Shown piece after piece: positions 30,136 to 39,481 of a DNA stretch of 64,000 bases (positions are counted from its first letter, which is position 1; the number at the start of each line of letters is the position of its first letter). Both the position numbers and the translations under genes were made by a program. The notes under the pieces were generated by a model that was not told where the DNA came from, ran no database searches, and saw only the letters and a list, made by a program, of their open reading frames with translations. The stretch spans positions 6,627,001 through 6,691,000 of the forward strand of contig OX352322.1 in the NCBI GenBank assembly GCA_947090765.1. Direction: 5' to 3'. Origin of the DNA: Pseudomonas sp. MM223. Lineage in GTDB: Bacteria > Pseudomonadota > Gammaproteobacteria > Pseudomonadales > Pseudomonadaceae.

Positions 30136-30906
30136 TTACTTATCGTCAGATTCGCCCGGAACATTAGCCTTTTCGCCGTCGGCGACGGCGGTGCCCTGCA
30201 CTTCTGCCGTCATGCGCTTGAGGCCCATGTGGCGCACATCGGTGCCGCGCACCAGGTAGATCACCAGCTCGGAGATGTTGCGCGCGTGGTCACCGATACG
30301 CTCCAGCGAACGCAGGGCCCAGATCACGCTCAGTACCCGCGAGATCGAACGCGGGTCTTCCATCATGTAGGTCACCAGCTCGCGCAGGGCGGTCTTGTAC
30401 TCGCGGTCGATGGTCTTGTCGTACTGGGCCACCGACAACGCCAGGTCGGCATCGAAGCGGGCAAAGGCGTCCAGCGCATCACGGACCATGTTGCGTACCT
30501 GGTCGCCAATGTGGCGCACCTCGACATAGCCACGCGGCGACTCGCCTTCTTCGCACAACTGGATGGCGCGGCGGGCGATCTTGGTCGCCTCGTCACCGAT
30601 GCGCTCAAGGTCGATCACCGACTTGGAAATGCTGATGATCAGCCGCAGGTCGGACGCCGCCGGCTGGCGACGGGCGAGGATGCGTACGCATTCCTCGTCA
30701 ATGTTGCGCTCCATCTGGTTGATCTGCTCGTCGACTTCGCGCACTTGCTGGGCCAGGCCCGAGTCGGCCTCGATCAGCGCGGTAACGGCGTCATTGACTT
30801 GTTTTTCCACCAGGCCACCCATGGCCAGCAGGTGGCTACGCACCTCTTCAAGCTCGGCGTTGAACTGCTGGGAAATATGGTGCGTAAGGCTTTCTTTGTT
30901 GATCAT
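30136..30906 (-). CDS. phoU: Phosphate signalling protein PhoU
   Basis: 256 residues of helical-bundle PhoU. The metal/phosphate-binding motifs ERIGDEATKIAR near residue 87 and ERIGDHARNISELVIYLV near 193 are both present. PhoU connects PstSCAB transport with PhoR and keeps the regulon off in high phosphate. The start at 30906 is MINKESLTHH; a longer frame upstream is not conserved in style. It lies downstream of pstB on the same strand. Confidence 0.95.
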   Translation of the reverse strand: MINKESLTHHISQQFNAELEEVRSHLLAMGGLVEKQVNDAVTALIEADSGLAQQVREVDEQINQMERNIDEECVRILARRQPAASDLRLIISISKSVIDLERIGDEATKIARRAIQLCEEGESPRGYVEVRHIGDQVRNMVRDALDAFARFDADLALSVAQYDKTIDREYKTALRELVTYMMEDPRSISRVLSVIWALRSLERIGDHARNISELVIYLVRGTDVRHMGLKRMTAEVQGTAVADGEKANVPGESDDK

Positions 30907-30928
30907 GCTGTCGCTCCGCGAAGTTGCT

Positions 30929-31024
30929 AGCTGCAAGCTGCAAGCTTCAAGTGGTTCGTGTCGTTCCCTGGCTCCGCGCTAACCGCTTTGACTTGCAGCT
31001 TGCCGCTCGAAGCTTGCAGCTGCG
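30929..31024. repeat. Inverted GCAAGCTT repeat between pstB and phoU
   Basis: Left arm: AGCTGCAAGCTGCAAGCTTC with AAG. Right arm: CTTGCAGCTTGCCGCTCGAA then GCTTGCAGCTGC. The arms are imperfect inverses, about 40 nt apart, in the pstB-phoU gap. Similar pseudomonad repeats occur in intergenic gaps. It may affect mRNA processing between the two genes. Confidence 0.6.
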
Positions 31025-31037
31025 CCCAAAGGCGCTC

Positions 31038-31871
31038 TTAGCCGTAGCGACCGGTGATGTAGTCTTCGGTCTGCTTCTTCGCCGGGTTGGTGAACAGGGT
31101 ATCGGTATCCCCGAATTCGACCAGTTTGCCCATGTACATGAACGCGGTGTAGTCCGAAACACGGGCCGCCTGCTGCATGTTGTGGGTCACGATGACGATG
31201 GTGTACTTGGATTTCAATTCGTAGATCAGTTCTTCAACCTTCAGGGTCGAGATCGGGTCCAGGGCCGAGCACGGTTCGTCGAGCAGCAGCACTTCCGGCT
31301 CAACGGCGATGGTGCGGGCAATAACCAGACGCTGCTGCTGGCCACCGGACAAGCCCAGCGCCGATTCGTGCAGGCGGTCCTTGACCTCGTCCCACAGTGC
31401 CGCGCCCTTCAGCGCCCATTCGACGGCTTCGTCGAGCACGCGCTTCTTGTTGATGCCCTGGATACGCAGGCCGTAGACCACGTTCTCGTAGATGGTCTTG
31501 GGGAACGGGTTGGGCTTCTGGAACACCATGCCCACACGGCGGCGCAGCTCGGCCACGTCTTCGCCCTTGCGGTAGATGTTGTTGCCGTACAGGTTGATGG
31601 CGCCTTCCACGCGGCAGCCGTCAACCAGGTCGTTCATGCGGTTGAAGGTGCGCAGCAGGGTCGACTTGCCGCAGCCGGACGGGCCGATGAAGGCGGTCAC
31701 GCGCTGCTTGGGAATGTTCATGCTGACGTCGAACAGCGCCTGCTTGTCGCCGTAGAACAGGCTCAGGCCCGGTACTTCGATGGCCACGGTTTCTTCGGCC
31801 AGTTGCAGGCTCTGCTTGTTGCGGCCCAAGGCAGACATGTCGATGCCGTGGGTATGAGAATCTTGCTGCAT
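31038..31871 (-). CDS. pstB: Phosphate ABC transporter ATPase PstB
   Basis: 277 residues. Walker [18 protein letters not shown] near 67, the signature LSGGQQQRL, Walker [13 protein letters not shown] and the switch H are all intact. An ATG at 31871 follows GGAG by 6 nt; an upstream ATG at 31883 is the alternative. Hydrolyses ATP for phosphate uptake. Confidence 0.96.
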   Translation of the reverse strand: MQQDSHTHGIDMSALGRNKQSLQLAEETVAIEVPGLSLFYGDKQALFDVSMNIPKQRVTAFIGPSGCGKSTLLRTFNRMNDLVDGCRVEGAINLYGNNIYRKGEDVAELRRRVGMVFQKPNPFPKTIYENVVYGLRIQGINKKRVLDEAVEWALKGAALWDEVKDRLHESALGLSGGQQQRLVIARTIAVEPEVLLLDEPCSALDPISTLKVEELIYELKSKYTIVIVTHNMQQAARVSDYTAFMYMGKLVEFGDTDTLFTNPAKKQTEDYITGRYG

Positions 31872-31943
31872 GGTCAACTCCATACGCTATCAATTCGTTT
31901 CAAAGGGCCGCCCGGCTCACCGGGGGCACGCTTGCAATCAGGC

Positions 31944-33614
31944 TCAGCTGTCGAGCGCCTTGTACTTCTCGCGCAGGTGGTTACGGATCCACACGGCCGA
32001 GAGGTTGAGGGAGGCGATCACCAGCACCAGCAGCAATGCCGTGGCGTACACCAACGGCCGTGCGGCCTCGACGTTCGGGCTCTGGAAGCCGACGTCATAA
32101 ATGTGGAAGCCCAGGTGCATGATTTTCTGGTCCAGGTGCAGGTACGGGTAGTTTCCGTCCACCGGCAGCGACGGCGCCAGCTTCACCACACCCACCAGCA
32201 TCAGCGGCGCCACTTCACCGGCGGCGCGGGCCACGGCGAGGATCATGCCGGTCATCATGGCCGGGCTGGCCATGGGCAAAACGATTTTCCACAGCGTTTC
32301 GGCCTTGGTCGCGCCCAGGGCCAGCGAGCCCTCACGCACAGTACGCGGAATACGCGCCAGGCCTTCTTCGGTGGCCACGATCACCACCGGTACCGCCAGC
32401 AGGGCCAGGGTCAGCGATGCCCAAAGCAGGCCCGGGGTACCCAGGGTAGGCGCCGGCAGTGCTTCGGGGAAGAACAGGCGGTCAATCGAGCCACCCAGCA
32501 CGTAGACGAAGAAGCCCAGGCCAAACACGCCGTAGACGATCGCCGGCACGCCAGCCAGGTTGTTCACTGCAATGCGGATCAGGCGGGTTACCGGGCCTTG
32601 TCGTGCGTATTCGCGCAGGTAGACGGCAGCCAGCACACCGAACGGGGTAACGATCACGGCCATGATCAGGGTCATCATCACGGTACCGAAAATGGCCGGG
32701 AAGATACCGCCTTCAGTGTTGGCCTCACGCGGGTCGTCGCTGAGGAACTCCCAGACCTTGGCAAAGTAGGTGCCCAGCTTGGTGAAGCCCGACATGCCGT
32801 TCGGCTGGATGGCGTGTACCACCTTGCTCAGGTTGATTTCCAATTCGCGGCCGTTGCCATCGCGGGCCACCAGGCTGTCGCGGGCAAAGGCCTGGTGCAG
32901 GCCGCTCAAGCGGTCTTCGATGGCCTTGTAGCGGCTGTTCAGCTCGGCACGGTCGGCATCCATGTCAGCCTGGGCGGCGGCGTCCAGCTTGCCGTCCAGT
33001 TCCAGCTTGCGGGCATGCAGGCGCAGGCGCTCGAGGCCATGGTTGATGGCGCCGATGTCCTTCTTTTCCAACTGCTGCAGTTCACCGTTGAGCTGGCTGG
33101 CGCGCTTGAGGCGGGCCTGCAGTTCGTGCCAGGCGGCAGGGCCTTCGGCAACCACGCGGCCTTCTTCCTTGACGCTGACCAGGTAGCCGTAGAAGTTGCC
33201 CCACTCGCGGCGCTCCAGGGCGATCAGGTCGGCCGGGCGCTGTTCATCGACCAGCCAGTCGCCGACCACCCAGGTGAAATCGCTGCCGTTGAGGTCGCGG
33301 TTACCCACCTTGATCAGCTCGCGGGTCATGAACTCCGGGCCCTGGTCCGGTACCGGCAGGCCGGCACCCTTCAAGCGGGCACGGGGTACTTCTTCCTTTT
33401 GCACCACTTCGCCGATGACGACGTGGTCAGCCTGGCCCGGCACCTTGTAGGTGGCCTGGACAAGATCAGCCGGCCAGAAGTGGCCCAGGCCGCGCACGGC
33501 AATCACCGCCAGCAGGCCGACGGTCATGATCACCGCCATGGCCACGGCGCCGCCGCTCATCCAGACGCCTGGGGCACCGCTCTTGAACCAGCCTTTGAGG
33601 GAATCCTTTTTCAC
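31944..33614 (-). CDS. pstA: Phosphate ABC transporter permease PstA, long pseudomonad form
   Basis: 556 residues, much longer than the E. coli protein (about 296). A periplasmic or cytoplasmic insert of about 250 residues (with a coiled-coil-like stretch AELNSRYKAIEDRLSGLHQAF) sits between the first transmembrane segment and the conserved permease core (GGIFPAIFGTVMMTLIMAVIV to the end). The EAA-type loop GSLALGATKAETLWKIVLPMA marks the contact with PstB. It is 17 nt after pstC, in the order pstC-pstA-pstB. Confidence 0.93.
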   Translation of the reverse strand: MKKDSLKGWFKSGAPGVWMSGGAVAMAVIMTVGLLAVIAVRGLGHFWPADLVQATYKVPGQADHVVIGEVVQKEEVPRARLKGAGLPVPDQGPEFMTRELIKVGNRDLNGSDFTWVVGDWLVDEQRPADLIALERREWGNFYGYLVSVKEEGRVVAEGPAAWHELQARLKRASQLNGELQQLEKKDIGAINHGLERLRLHARKLELDGKLDAAAQADMDADRAELNSRYKAIEDRLSGLHQAFARDSLVARDGNGRELEINLSKVVHAIQPNGMSGFTKLGTYFAKVWEFLSDDPREANTEGGIFPAIFGTVMMTLIMAVIVTPFGVLAAVYLREYARQGPVTRLIRIAVNNLAGVPAIVYGVFGLGFFVYVLGGSIDRLFFPEALPAPTLGTPGLLWASLTLALLAVPVVIVATEEGLARIPRTVREGSLALGATKAETLWKIVLPMASPAMMTGMILAVARAAGEVAPLMLVGVVKLAPSLPVDGNYPYLHLDQKIMHLGFHIYDVGFQSPNVEAARPLVYATALLLVLVIASLNLSAVWIRNHLREKYKALDS

Positions 33615-33631
33615 GGATCGCTACCTTTCTA

Positions 33632-35920
33632 TCAAAGCGACGAGTATTTCTTGCGCAGACGCTGGCGAATCAGCTCGGCCAAGGTGTTCATGACAAACGT
33701 GAACATCAGCAGCACCAGGGCGGCCAGGAACAGCACGCGATAGTGGCTGCCACCGACCTCCGATTCCGGCATTTCCACGGCCACGTTGGCGGCCAGGGTG
33801 CGCATGCCCTCGAACAGGTTCATCTCCATTACCGGGGTGTTGCCGGTGGCCATCAGCACGATCATGGTCTCACCCACCGCACGGCCCATACCGATCATCA
33901 GCGCCGAGAAGATACCCGGGCTGGCGGTAAGGATGACCACGCGGGTCAGGGTCTGCCAGGGCGTAGCACCCAGGGCCAGCGAGCCCAGGGTCAGGCTGCG
34001 CGGCACGCTGAACACGGCATCTTCGGCAATGGAGTAGATGTTCGGGATGACCGCAAAGCCCATCGCGATACCCACGACCAGGGCGTTGCGCTGGTCGTAG
34101 GTGATGCCGAGGTCGTTGGTGATCCACAGGCGCATGTCACCGCCGAAGAACCAGCTTTCCAGGTGCGGGCTCATGGTCAGGGCGAACCAGCCGGTGAACA
34201 GGATGACCGGAATCAGGATCGCGGCCTCCCAGCCATCTGGCACACGCAGGCGGATCGACTCCGGCAGGCGGCTCCAGGTGAAGCCGGCCAGCAGGATGCC
34301 GAGCGGCATCAGCAGGAACAGGCTGAACACGCCAGGCAGGTGGCCTTCCAGGTACGGGGCCAGGAACAGGCCGGCGAAGAAGCCGAGGATCACCGTCGGC
34401 ATCGCCTCCATCAGCTCGATCACCGGCTTGACCTTGCGGCGCATGCCCGGGGCCATGAAATAGGCGGTATAGATGGCGGCGGCAATGGCCAGCGGGGCGG
34501 CCAGGATCATTGCGTAGAACGCGGCCTTCAGCGTACCGAAGGTCAGCGGCGAGAGGCTGAGCTTGGGCTCGAAGTCGGTATTGGAAGCGGTCGATTGCCA
34601 GACGTATTTCGGCTCGTCGTAGTTCTCGTACCACACCTTGCCCCACAGCGCGCTGAAGGACACTTCAGGGTGCGGGTTGCGCAGGCTCAGCGGCAGCAGC
34701 TTGCCGCCTTCCTCGATGATGATGCGGTTGGCACGTGGCGACAGGGCCAGGATGCCCGGGCCTTCGGCGGCCGGCTCGACCAGCAGGGTGCGGTGCGCAG
34801 TGCTGTGGAATACGCCCAGTTTGCCGTCGGCGTCCAGGGCAATGAAGCCTTTGCGGCGCTCTTCGGCGTCAATCTGCACGACCGGGGCCTTGCCCATCTG
34901 GAAGGTACGGATCTGCTTGAAGCGCGATTCGCCGTCCGGGTCACGGGCCATGAACCATTGGGCCAGGCCACCGTTGGAGTCACCGATGATCAGCGAAATG
35001 CCGCCGACCAACTGGGCGCTGGCGGTAATTTCGGTGTCAGCGCTTTCGGCCAGCTTGTAGCGGCCGTTGAGGCTCTTGTCACGCAGGCTGAACACGTCGG
35101 CGGTGGCACGGCCGTTGATCACGTAGAGCCACTGCTGACGCGGGTCGATGAAGATGTTCTTCACCGCTTCGGTCATCTGCGGCAGCACGATACGGTTCTG
35201 CTCGGTGGTGACCTCTTCGGTCATCATGTTTTCGGTGCGGGTCAGCTGGAGCACCTGCAGGTGCGCGCCGGTTGACCCGGCCAGTACCAAGGTGTCGCCA
35301 TTGACGCTGACGTTGACGTGCTCCAGCGCACGGCCCTGCTCGTCGAGCACGAACGGCTGCTCGCCGTACGGGTAGTCGATGCCGGGGGTGATGGTTTTCT
35401 TGTTGTCCGGGTAGGTGATCTTGTAGGTGTGGTGGAACACCAGCGCCTGGCCATTGGACAGGCCCAGCACCACCAGCGGGCTGCCCGGCTGGTCGGTACT
35501 GATCGAGGTTACCTGGGTATCTGCCGGCACTGGCAGATCGACCCGCTTGAGCTCGTTACCGGTTTTGGTATCGAAGAACAATGCCTGGCCCTTGTCCGAA
35601 ACCCGCATCCCCACCAGGTTCTGCTCTTCAAGCGCGATCATCAGCGGCTTGCCGGCATCCTGTTGCAGCCACGTCGGCTCCAGGGCTTTTTTGCTGGTCA
35701 GCTCGGCGCCCTGGAACAGTGGCAACACCACATAGGCCAGGTAGAAGAAGATCAGGGTGATTGCCGCCAATACGGCAAGCCCGCCCACCAGAACATACCA
35801 GCGGGTCAGGCGGTCCTTCAGCGCGCGCATGCGGCGCTTGCGTTGCAACTCGGGCGTATTGAAATCAATGCGCACGGGCTGGGAGTTTTGGGTCATGTTG
35901 GAATTGGCCAGATCATTCAT
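33632..35920 (-). CDS. pstC: Phosphate ABC transporter permease PstC, long form with extracytoplasmic domain
   Basis: 762 residues, more than twice the E. coli length. After the first helix there is a large domain of about 380 residues (residues about 75-430) with beta-propeller-like repeats (e.g. FVLDEQGRALEHVNVSVNGD). The permease core follows (KAAFYAMILAAPLAIAAAIYTAYF to the end), with EAA loop GSLALGATPWQTLTRVVILTA. Start ATG at 35920; a GTG 6 nt earlier is possible. A Pho box lies at 35943, so it has a promoter of its own in addition to pstS. Confidence 0.92.
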   Translation of the reverse strand: MNDLANSNMTQNSQPVRIDFNTPELQRKRRMRALKDRLTRWYVLVGGLAVLAAITLIFFYLAYVVLPLFQGAELTSKKALEPTWLQQDAGKPLMIALEEQNLVGMRVSDKGQALFFDTKTGNELKRVDLPVPADTQVTSISTDQPGSPLVVLGLSNGQALVFHHTYKITYPDNKKTITPGIDYPYGEQPFVLDEQGRALEHVNVSVNGDTLVLAGSTGAHLQVLQLTRTENMMTEEVTTEQNRIVLPQMTEAVKNIFIDPRQQWLYVINGRATADVFSLRDKSLNGRYKLAESADTEITASAQLVGGISLIIGDSNGGLAQWFMARDPDGESRFKQIRTFQMGKAPVVQIDAEERRKGFIALDADGKLGVFHSTAHRTLLVEPAAEGPGILALSPRANRIIIEEGGKLLPLSLRNPHPEVSFSALWGKVWYENYDEPKYVWQSTASNTDFEPKLSLSPLTFGTLKAAFYAMILAAPLAIAAAIYTAYFMAPGMRRKVKPVIELMEAMPTVILGFFAGLFLAPYLEGHLPGVFSLFLLMPLGILLAGFTWSRLPESIRLRVPDGWEAAILIPVILFTGWFALTMSPHLESWFFGGDMRLWITNDLGITYDQRNALVVGIAMGFAVIPNIYSIAEDAVFSVPRSLTLGSLALGATPWQTLTRVVILTASPGIFSALMIGMGRAVGETMIVLMATGNTPVMEMNLFEGMRTLAANVAVEMPESEVGGSHYRVLFLAALVLLMFTFVMNTLAELIRQRLRKKYSSL

Positions 35921-35942
35921 GCGCACACCCTAGCGGTCCCGT

Positions 35943-35960
35943 GTGACAAAAACATTACAA
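35943..35960 (-). promoter_or_regulatory. Pho box upstream of pstC
   Basis: Minus strand TTGTAAT-GTTT-TTGTCAC: two half-sites with 11-bp spacing, five of seven and five or six of seven bases match CTGTCAT. Position about 25 nt upstream of pstC. Confidence 0.6.
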
Positions 35961-36020
35961 AGTGGTGACGCGCGAAAGCCCGCCGCACAGGGAACCTGGC
36001 TTCGGACTGGGAATTCATGG

Positions 36021-36052
36021 AAGAGGCCGGGCATCAGCACCGGCCCCCTCTT
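36021..36052 (-). terminator. Hairpin between pstS and pstC
   Basis: AAGAGG-CCGG with CCGG-CC-CCTCTT, interrupted by two unpaired C. Typical of a partial terminator that gives more pstS than pstC message. Confidence 0.55.
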
Positions 36053-36059
36053 CAGTTAC

Positions 36060-37058
36060 TTACTTCTTTGCGACGTTACCGGCGTGCGACAGGCCCAGGT
36101 CAGCCAGGGTCTTGTCGACGACTTTGGCCGGCAGTGGGATGTAGCCATCCTTCACCACGACCTGCTGGCCAGCTTGCGACAGCACCAGCTTGACGAACTC
36201 GGCTTCCAGCGGTGCCAGAGGCTTGTTCGGGGCCTTGTTGACGTAAACGTACAGGAAGCGCGACAGCGGGTAAGTGCCGTTCAGGGCGTTGGTTTCGTTG
36301 TCTTCAACGAACTCGCCGCCTTCTTTCTTGGCCAGGGCTACGGTCTTGACGCTGGCAGTCTTGTAGCCAATGCCCGAGTAGCCGATGCCGTTCAGCGAGG
36401 AGCTGATCGACTGCACGACCGAAGCCGAGCCAGGCTGTTCGTTGACGTTAGGCTTGAAGTCGCCTTTGCACAGGGCTTCTTCCTTGAAGTAGCCGTAGGT
36501 GCCCGATACCGAGTTACGGCCGAACAGCTGGATTGGCTTGTTGGCCAGGTCGCCGGTCACACCAACGTCACCCCAGGTCTTGATATCAGCCTTGCCACCG
36601 CACAGGCGAGTGGACGAGAAGATAGCGTCGACCTGAGCCATGGTCAGGCCTTTGATCGGGTTGTCCTTGTGCACGAACACGGCCAGGGCGTCGACAGCAA
36701 CCGGGATGGCGGTTGGCTTGTAGCCGTACTTCTGCTCGAAGGCCTGCAGTTCGACGTCCTTCATCTTGCGGCTCATCGGGCCCAGGTTGGCGGTGCCTTC
36801 GGTCAGCGCGGGTGGCGCGGTGGAAGAGCCGGCAGCCTGGATCTGGATGTTTACGTTCGGATATTCCTTCTTGTAAGCCTCGGCCCACAGCGTCATCAGG
36901 TTCGCCAGGGTGTCGGAGCCTACGCTGGAGAGGTTGCCCGATACACCGGTGGTCTTGGTGTAGGTCGGGATCGACGGGTCGACAGCAGCTACCGCGTTGG
37001 CGGTTGCAACGCCAGCGGCGGCGAAGGTAAGGGCCGCCATCAAACGCTTCAGTTTCAT
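36060..37058 (-). CDS. pstS: Phosphate-binding protein PstS
   Basis: 332 residues with a cleavable-type signal ([18 protein letters not shown]). The phosphate contacts GSDTLANLM and [11 protein letters not shown] are present. It binds phosphate with high affinity and passes it to PstC/PstA. A good Pho box lies at 37133. It is separated from pstC by 139 nt holding a hairpin and a second Pho box. Confidence 0.96.
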   Translation of the reverse strand: MKLKRLMAALTFAAAGVATANAVAAVDPSIPTYTKTTGVSGNLSSVGSDTLANLMTLWAEAYKKEYPNVNIQIQAAGSSTAPPALTEGTANLGPMSRKMKDVELQAFEQKYGYKPTAIPVAVDALAVFVHKDNPIKGLTMAQVDAIFSSTRLCGGKADIKTWGDVGVTGDLANKPIQLFGRNSVSGTYGYFKEEALCKGDFKPNVNEQPGSASVVQSISSSLNGIGYSGIGYKTASVKTVALAKKEGGEFVEDNETNALNGTYPLSRFLYVYVNKAPNKPLAPLEAEFVKLVLSQAGQQVVVKDGYIPLPAKVVDKTLADLGLSHAGNVAKK

Positions 37059-37132
37059 GCCTTGCTCCTAGCAGGAATATTGGGGTGTTGGATGGAACGG
37101 GCCCAAGTATCGGTAGGCCGCATGAACACGAT

Positions 37133-37150
37133 ATGACTTCATTGTGACAA
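37133..37150 (-). promoter_or_regulatory. Pho box upstream of pstS
   Basis: Minus strand TTGTCAC-AATG-AAGTCAT: the first half matches CTGTCAT at five of seven, the second at five of seven, with 11-bp spacing, about 75-90 nt upstream of pstS. Confidence 0.65.
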
Positions 37151-37246
37151 TTGGATGAAAGGCCATCATCGTAAAAACCCCACGCTGACGGTGAACCCTG
37201 TGGGAGCCACTGGTTTGCACCATCACTCTGGCTACCGCATTACCTT

Positions 37247-37337
37247 GTAGGAGCAGCCTTGTGCTGCGAAGAGGCCGGTAAGGCTAACGATTATCTTCGC
37301 CTGCAATGGCCTCTTCGCAGCACAAGGCTGCTCCTAC
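37247..37337. repeat. Paired REP element, family B variant (copy 4)
   Basis: GTAGGAGCAGCCTTGTGCTG and CAGCACAAGGCTGCTCCTAC are inverted, about 50 nt apart. Both arms carry compensatory changes relative to the other family-B copies (GCAGC for GCGGC). Confidence 0.85.
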
Positions 37338-37360
37338 AGTGACCGCCCTAGCCCTCCGGT

Positions 37361-38650
37361 TCAGCGCTTGTTGGCGAGCAGGTACAGGCCCACGGCCAGA
37401 CCAACGGCGCACAGGCCAGCCACATAATAAGCAGGCGCCATCGGGCTCACTTTCAGCAGCGCCGTCACCACCATCGGCGTCAACCCGCCAAAGATCGCGT
37501 AGGCCACGTTGTACGAGAACGACAGCCCACTGAAGCGCACCGCCGCCGGGAATGCCTTGACCATCACATAAGGCACCGCACCGATCACGCCCACGCACAG
37601 CCCGGTCAGCGCATACAGCGGGAACAGCAGCTCGGGCCGGGTCGGCAGGCTGTGGTAGAAGGTCCAGGAGCTGGCCAGCAGCAACAGGCTGCCGATCACG
37701 AACACCCGGCCCGCCCCAAAGCGATCGGCCAGGCTGCCGGCGCCGATGCAGCCAAAGCTGAGCAGCACGATGGCCATGCTGTTGGCCTTGAGCGAGTCGA
37801 TCGGGCTGATGTGGTAGAAGCTCTGCAGCAGCGCCGGGGTCATCAGGATGACCACCACGATGCCAGCCGACAGCATCCAGGTCAGCAGCATCGACAGGAT
37901 GATCGGGCCACGGTGATCGCGCAGTACGGCGCGCAGCGGCAGTTCCTCGGCCAGCGCCTTGCGCTGCTGCATCTCGGCGAACACCGGGGTTTCATGCAGC
38001 CAGCGGCGCAGGTACACCGAGAACAGGCCGAACACACCGCCGAGCAGGAACGGAATACGCCAGGCGTAATCGGCCACCTCATCGGCGCTGTACACGCTGT
38101 TGATCAGGGTCGCCACCAGCGAGCCCAGCAGAATGCCCGCCGTCAGGCCCGCGGTCAGGGTGCCACAGGCATAGCCGGTGTTGCGTGCAGGCACGTGTTC
38201 GGATACGAACACCCAGGCGCCCGGTACCTCGCCACCGATCGCCGCGCCCTGGATCACGCGCATCAGCAGCAACAGGATCGGCGCCCACATGCCGATTTGT
38301 GCATAGGTTGGCAGCAAGCCCATGATCAGGGTCGGCAGGGCCATCATGAAGATGCTCAAGGTGAACATCTTCTTGCGCCCGAGCAGGTCACCGAAGTGGG
38401 CCATGATGATGCCACCCAGCGGCCGCGCCAGGTAGCCGGCAGCGAAGATACCGAACGTTTGCATCAGGCGCAGCCACTCGGGCATGTCGGCCGGGAAGAA
38501 CAGCTTGCCCACCACCGTGGCGAAGAACACGAAGATGATGAAGTCGTAGAACTCCAGTGCGCCGCCCAAGGCGGACAGCGAGAGTGTCTTGTAATCACTG
38601 CGGGTCAGCGGCCGCGGGGGCTGCTCGATACTGCTCGGCACGGAAGTCAT
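37361..38650 (-). CDS. MFS transporter, MHS (metabolite:H+ symporter) family
   Basis: 429 residues, about 12 transmembrane helices. MHS hallmarks include GALEFYDFIIFVFFATVVG near residue 30 and the loop motif GRKKMFTLSIF. The family carries dicarboxylates, betaine, shikimate and similar acids; the substrate here is unknown. It is convergent with pstS across a REP and divergent from the thioesterase gene. Confidence 0.85.
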   Translation of the reverse strand: MTSVPSSIEQPPRPLTRSDYKTLSLSALGGALEFYDFIIFVFFATVVGKLFFPADMPEWLRLMQTFGIFAAGYLARPLGGIIMAHFGDLLGRKKMFTLSIFMMALPTLIMGLLPTYAQIGMWAPILLLLMRVIQGAAIGGEVPGAWVFVSEHVPARNTGYACGTLTAGLTAGILLGSLVATLINSVYSADEVADYAWRIPFLLGGVFGLFSVYLRRWLHETPVFAEMQQRKALAEELPLRAVLRDHRGPIILSMLLTWMLSAGIVVVILMTPALLQSFYHISPIDSLKANSMAIVLLSFGCIGAGSLADRFGAGRVFVIGSLLLLASSWTFYHSLPTRPELLFPLYALTGLCVGVIGAVPYVMVKAFPAAVRFSGLSFSYNVAYAIFGGLTPMVVTALLKVSPMAPAYYVAGLCAVGLAVGLYLLANKR

Positions 38651-39011
38651 TGCTCGTTGTTCTCTTGTAGGGCATGCAGGCCGCTTGGCACGCGGCTTCT
38701 GGATTGGGAGACAGGCGAAGATAGCAAATTGCCGAGCCGCGCCGAAAGCGATACAAAAACCATACAGATATTCATGAATGCGCGGTCGTCGCTGGCGGTT
38801 ATGCTCTATATACTGGTGCTTCGTAGGAAAAGGTTGCTGCTAGCGTGGGATGTTGTGCGAAAACGCCGGTCTTTATGTCAGACGGTTTCGCAGAGTTTCC
38901 CTACGGCCGTCCAGTGAAACGAAATCGGCGTAGTATGTTGCAAGCTGAATCGTTTACCCCGGCCTTTGCGCCACACCAACGGAAAGCGTCACGGGTCAGA
39001 GGCCCCATCGC
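38651..39011. other. 361-nt divergent intergenic region (MFS / thioesterase)
   Basis: No credible reading frame. It holds a TATACT at 38809 and, beginning about 7 nt after it, a structured element (38821-38905). The MFS-proximal half shows nothing else. Confidence 0.6.
38821..38905 (+). ncRNA. Candidate structured leader or small RNA
   Basis: An outer helix pairs CGTAGG (38822-38827) with CCTACG (38900-38905). An inner helix pairs GCGAAA (38857-38862) with TTTCGC (38886-38891), then CCG-TCT with AGA-CGG with one bulged G, around a TTATGTC loop. A -10-like TATACT lies at 38809-38814, so transcription would start at the element's first base. No terminator follows, so it may be the first part of the thioesterase leader (about 190 nt). 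It is not a family I can name. Confidence 0.35.
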
Positions 39012-39410
39012 ATGATTGAGCTCGAACAAGAAGATCCAATCCCACAAGGCGACCTGGCCTTGCAGATCACCGCACTCCCGCGCGAGACCAACGGGTTTGG
39101 CGACATCTTCGGCGGCTGGCTGGTTGCCCAGATGGACCTGGCCGGCACCGCCATGGCCAGCCGCGTCGCCGGTGGCCGTGTGGCAACCGTGGCCATCGAA
39201 CGCATGGCCTTCCTGGTACCCGTCGCGGTGGGCGCACAGCTGTCGTTCTATACCCAGACCCTGGAAATCGGCCGTAGCTCGATCCAGATGATGGTCGAAG
39301 TGTGGAGCGACGACCCGTTGTCCAGCGAATGGCGCAAGGTCACCGAAGCGGCATTCGTCTTTGTCGCCATCGATGGCAGTGGCCGCACCCGTTCCGTGCC
39401 TCGTCGCTGA
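39012..39410 (+). CDS. Acyl-CoA thioesterase (YciA-like hotdog)
   Basis: 132 residues, hotdog fold. GDIFGGWLVAQMDLAGTAMAS holds the family's active-site region (the Asp and the Asn-equivalent position). Hydrolyses short or medium acyl-CoA; preference unknown. The start at 39012 follows a 361-nt gap and 106 nt after the structured element. The tail (IDGSGRTRSVPRR) is typical. Confidence 0.85.
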   Translation: MIELEQEDPIPQGDLALQITALPRETNGFGDIFGGWLVAQMDLAGTAMASRVAGGRVATVAIERMAFLVPVAVGAQLSFYTQTLEIGRSSIQMMVEVWSDDPLSSEWRKVTEAAFVFVAIDGSGRTRSVPRR

Positions 39411-39481
39411 GCCACGCGGGCGGTAAACTCATTGCATGTGCCCGGGTCCAAGGCCCACTGGCAATCAATGAGACGAACGCA

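Larger units (their letters stand above)
37059..37360. other. Intergenic region upstream of pstS
   Basis: The 302 nt hold the Pho box at 37133 and a paired REP at 37247. I see no coding sequence or other elements. Confidence 0.6.

Noticed and set aside
30924-33743. 939-codon frame opposite pstB and pstA
   Set aside because: His/Gln/Arg-rich composition typical of antisense shadow in GC-rich DNA.
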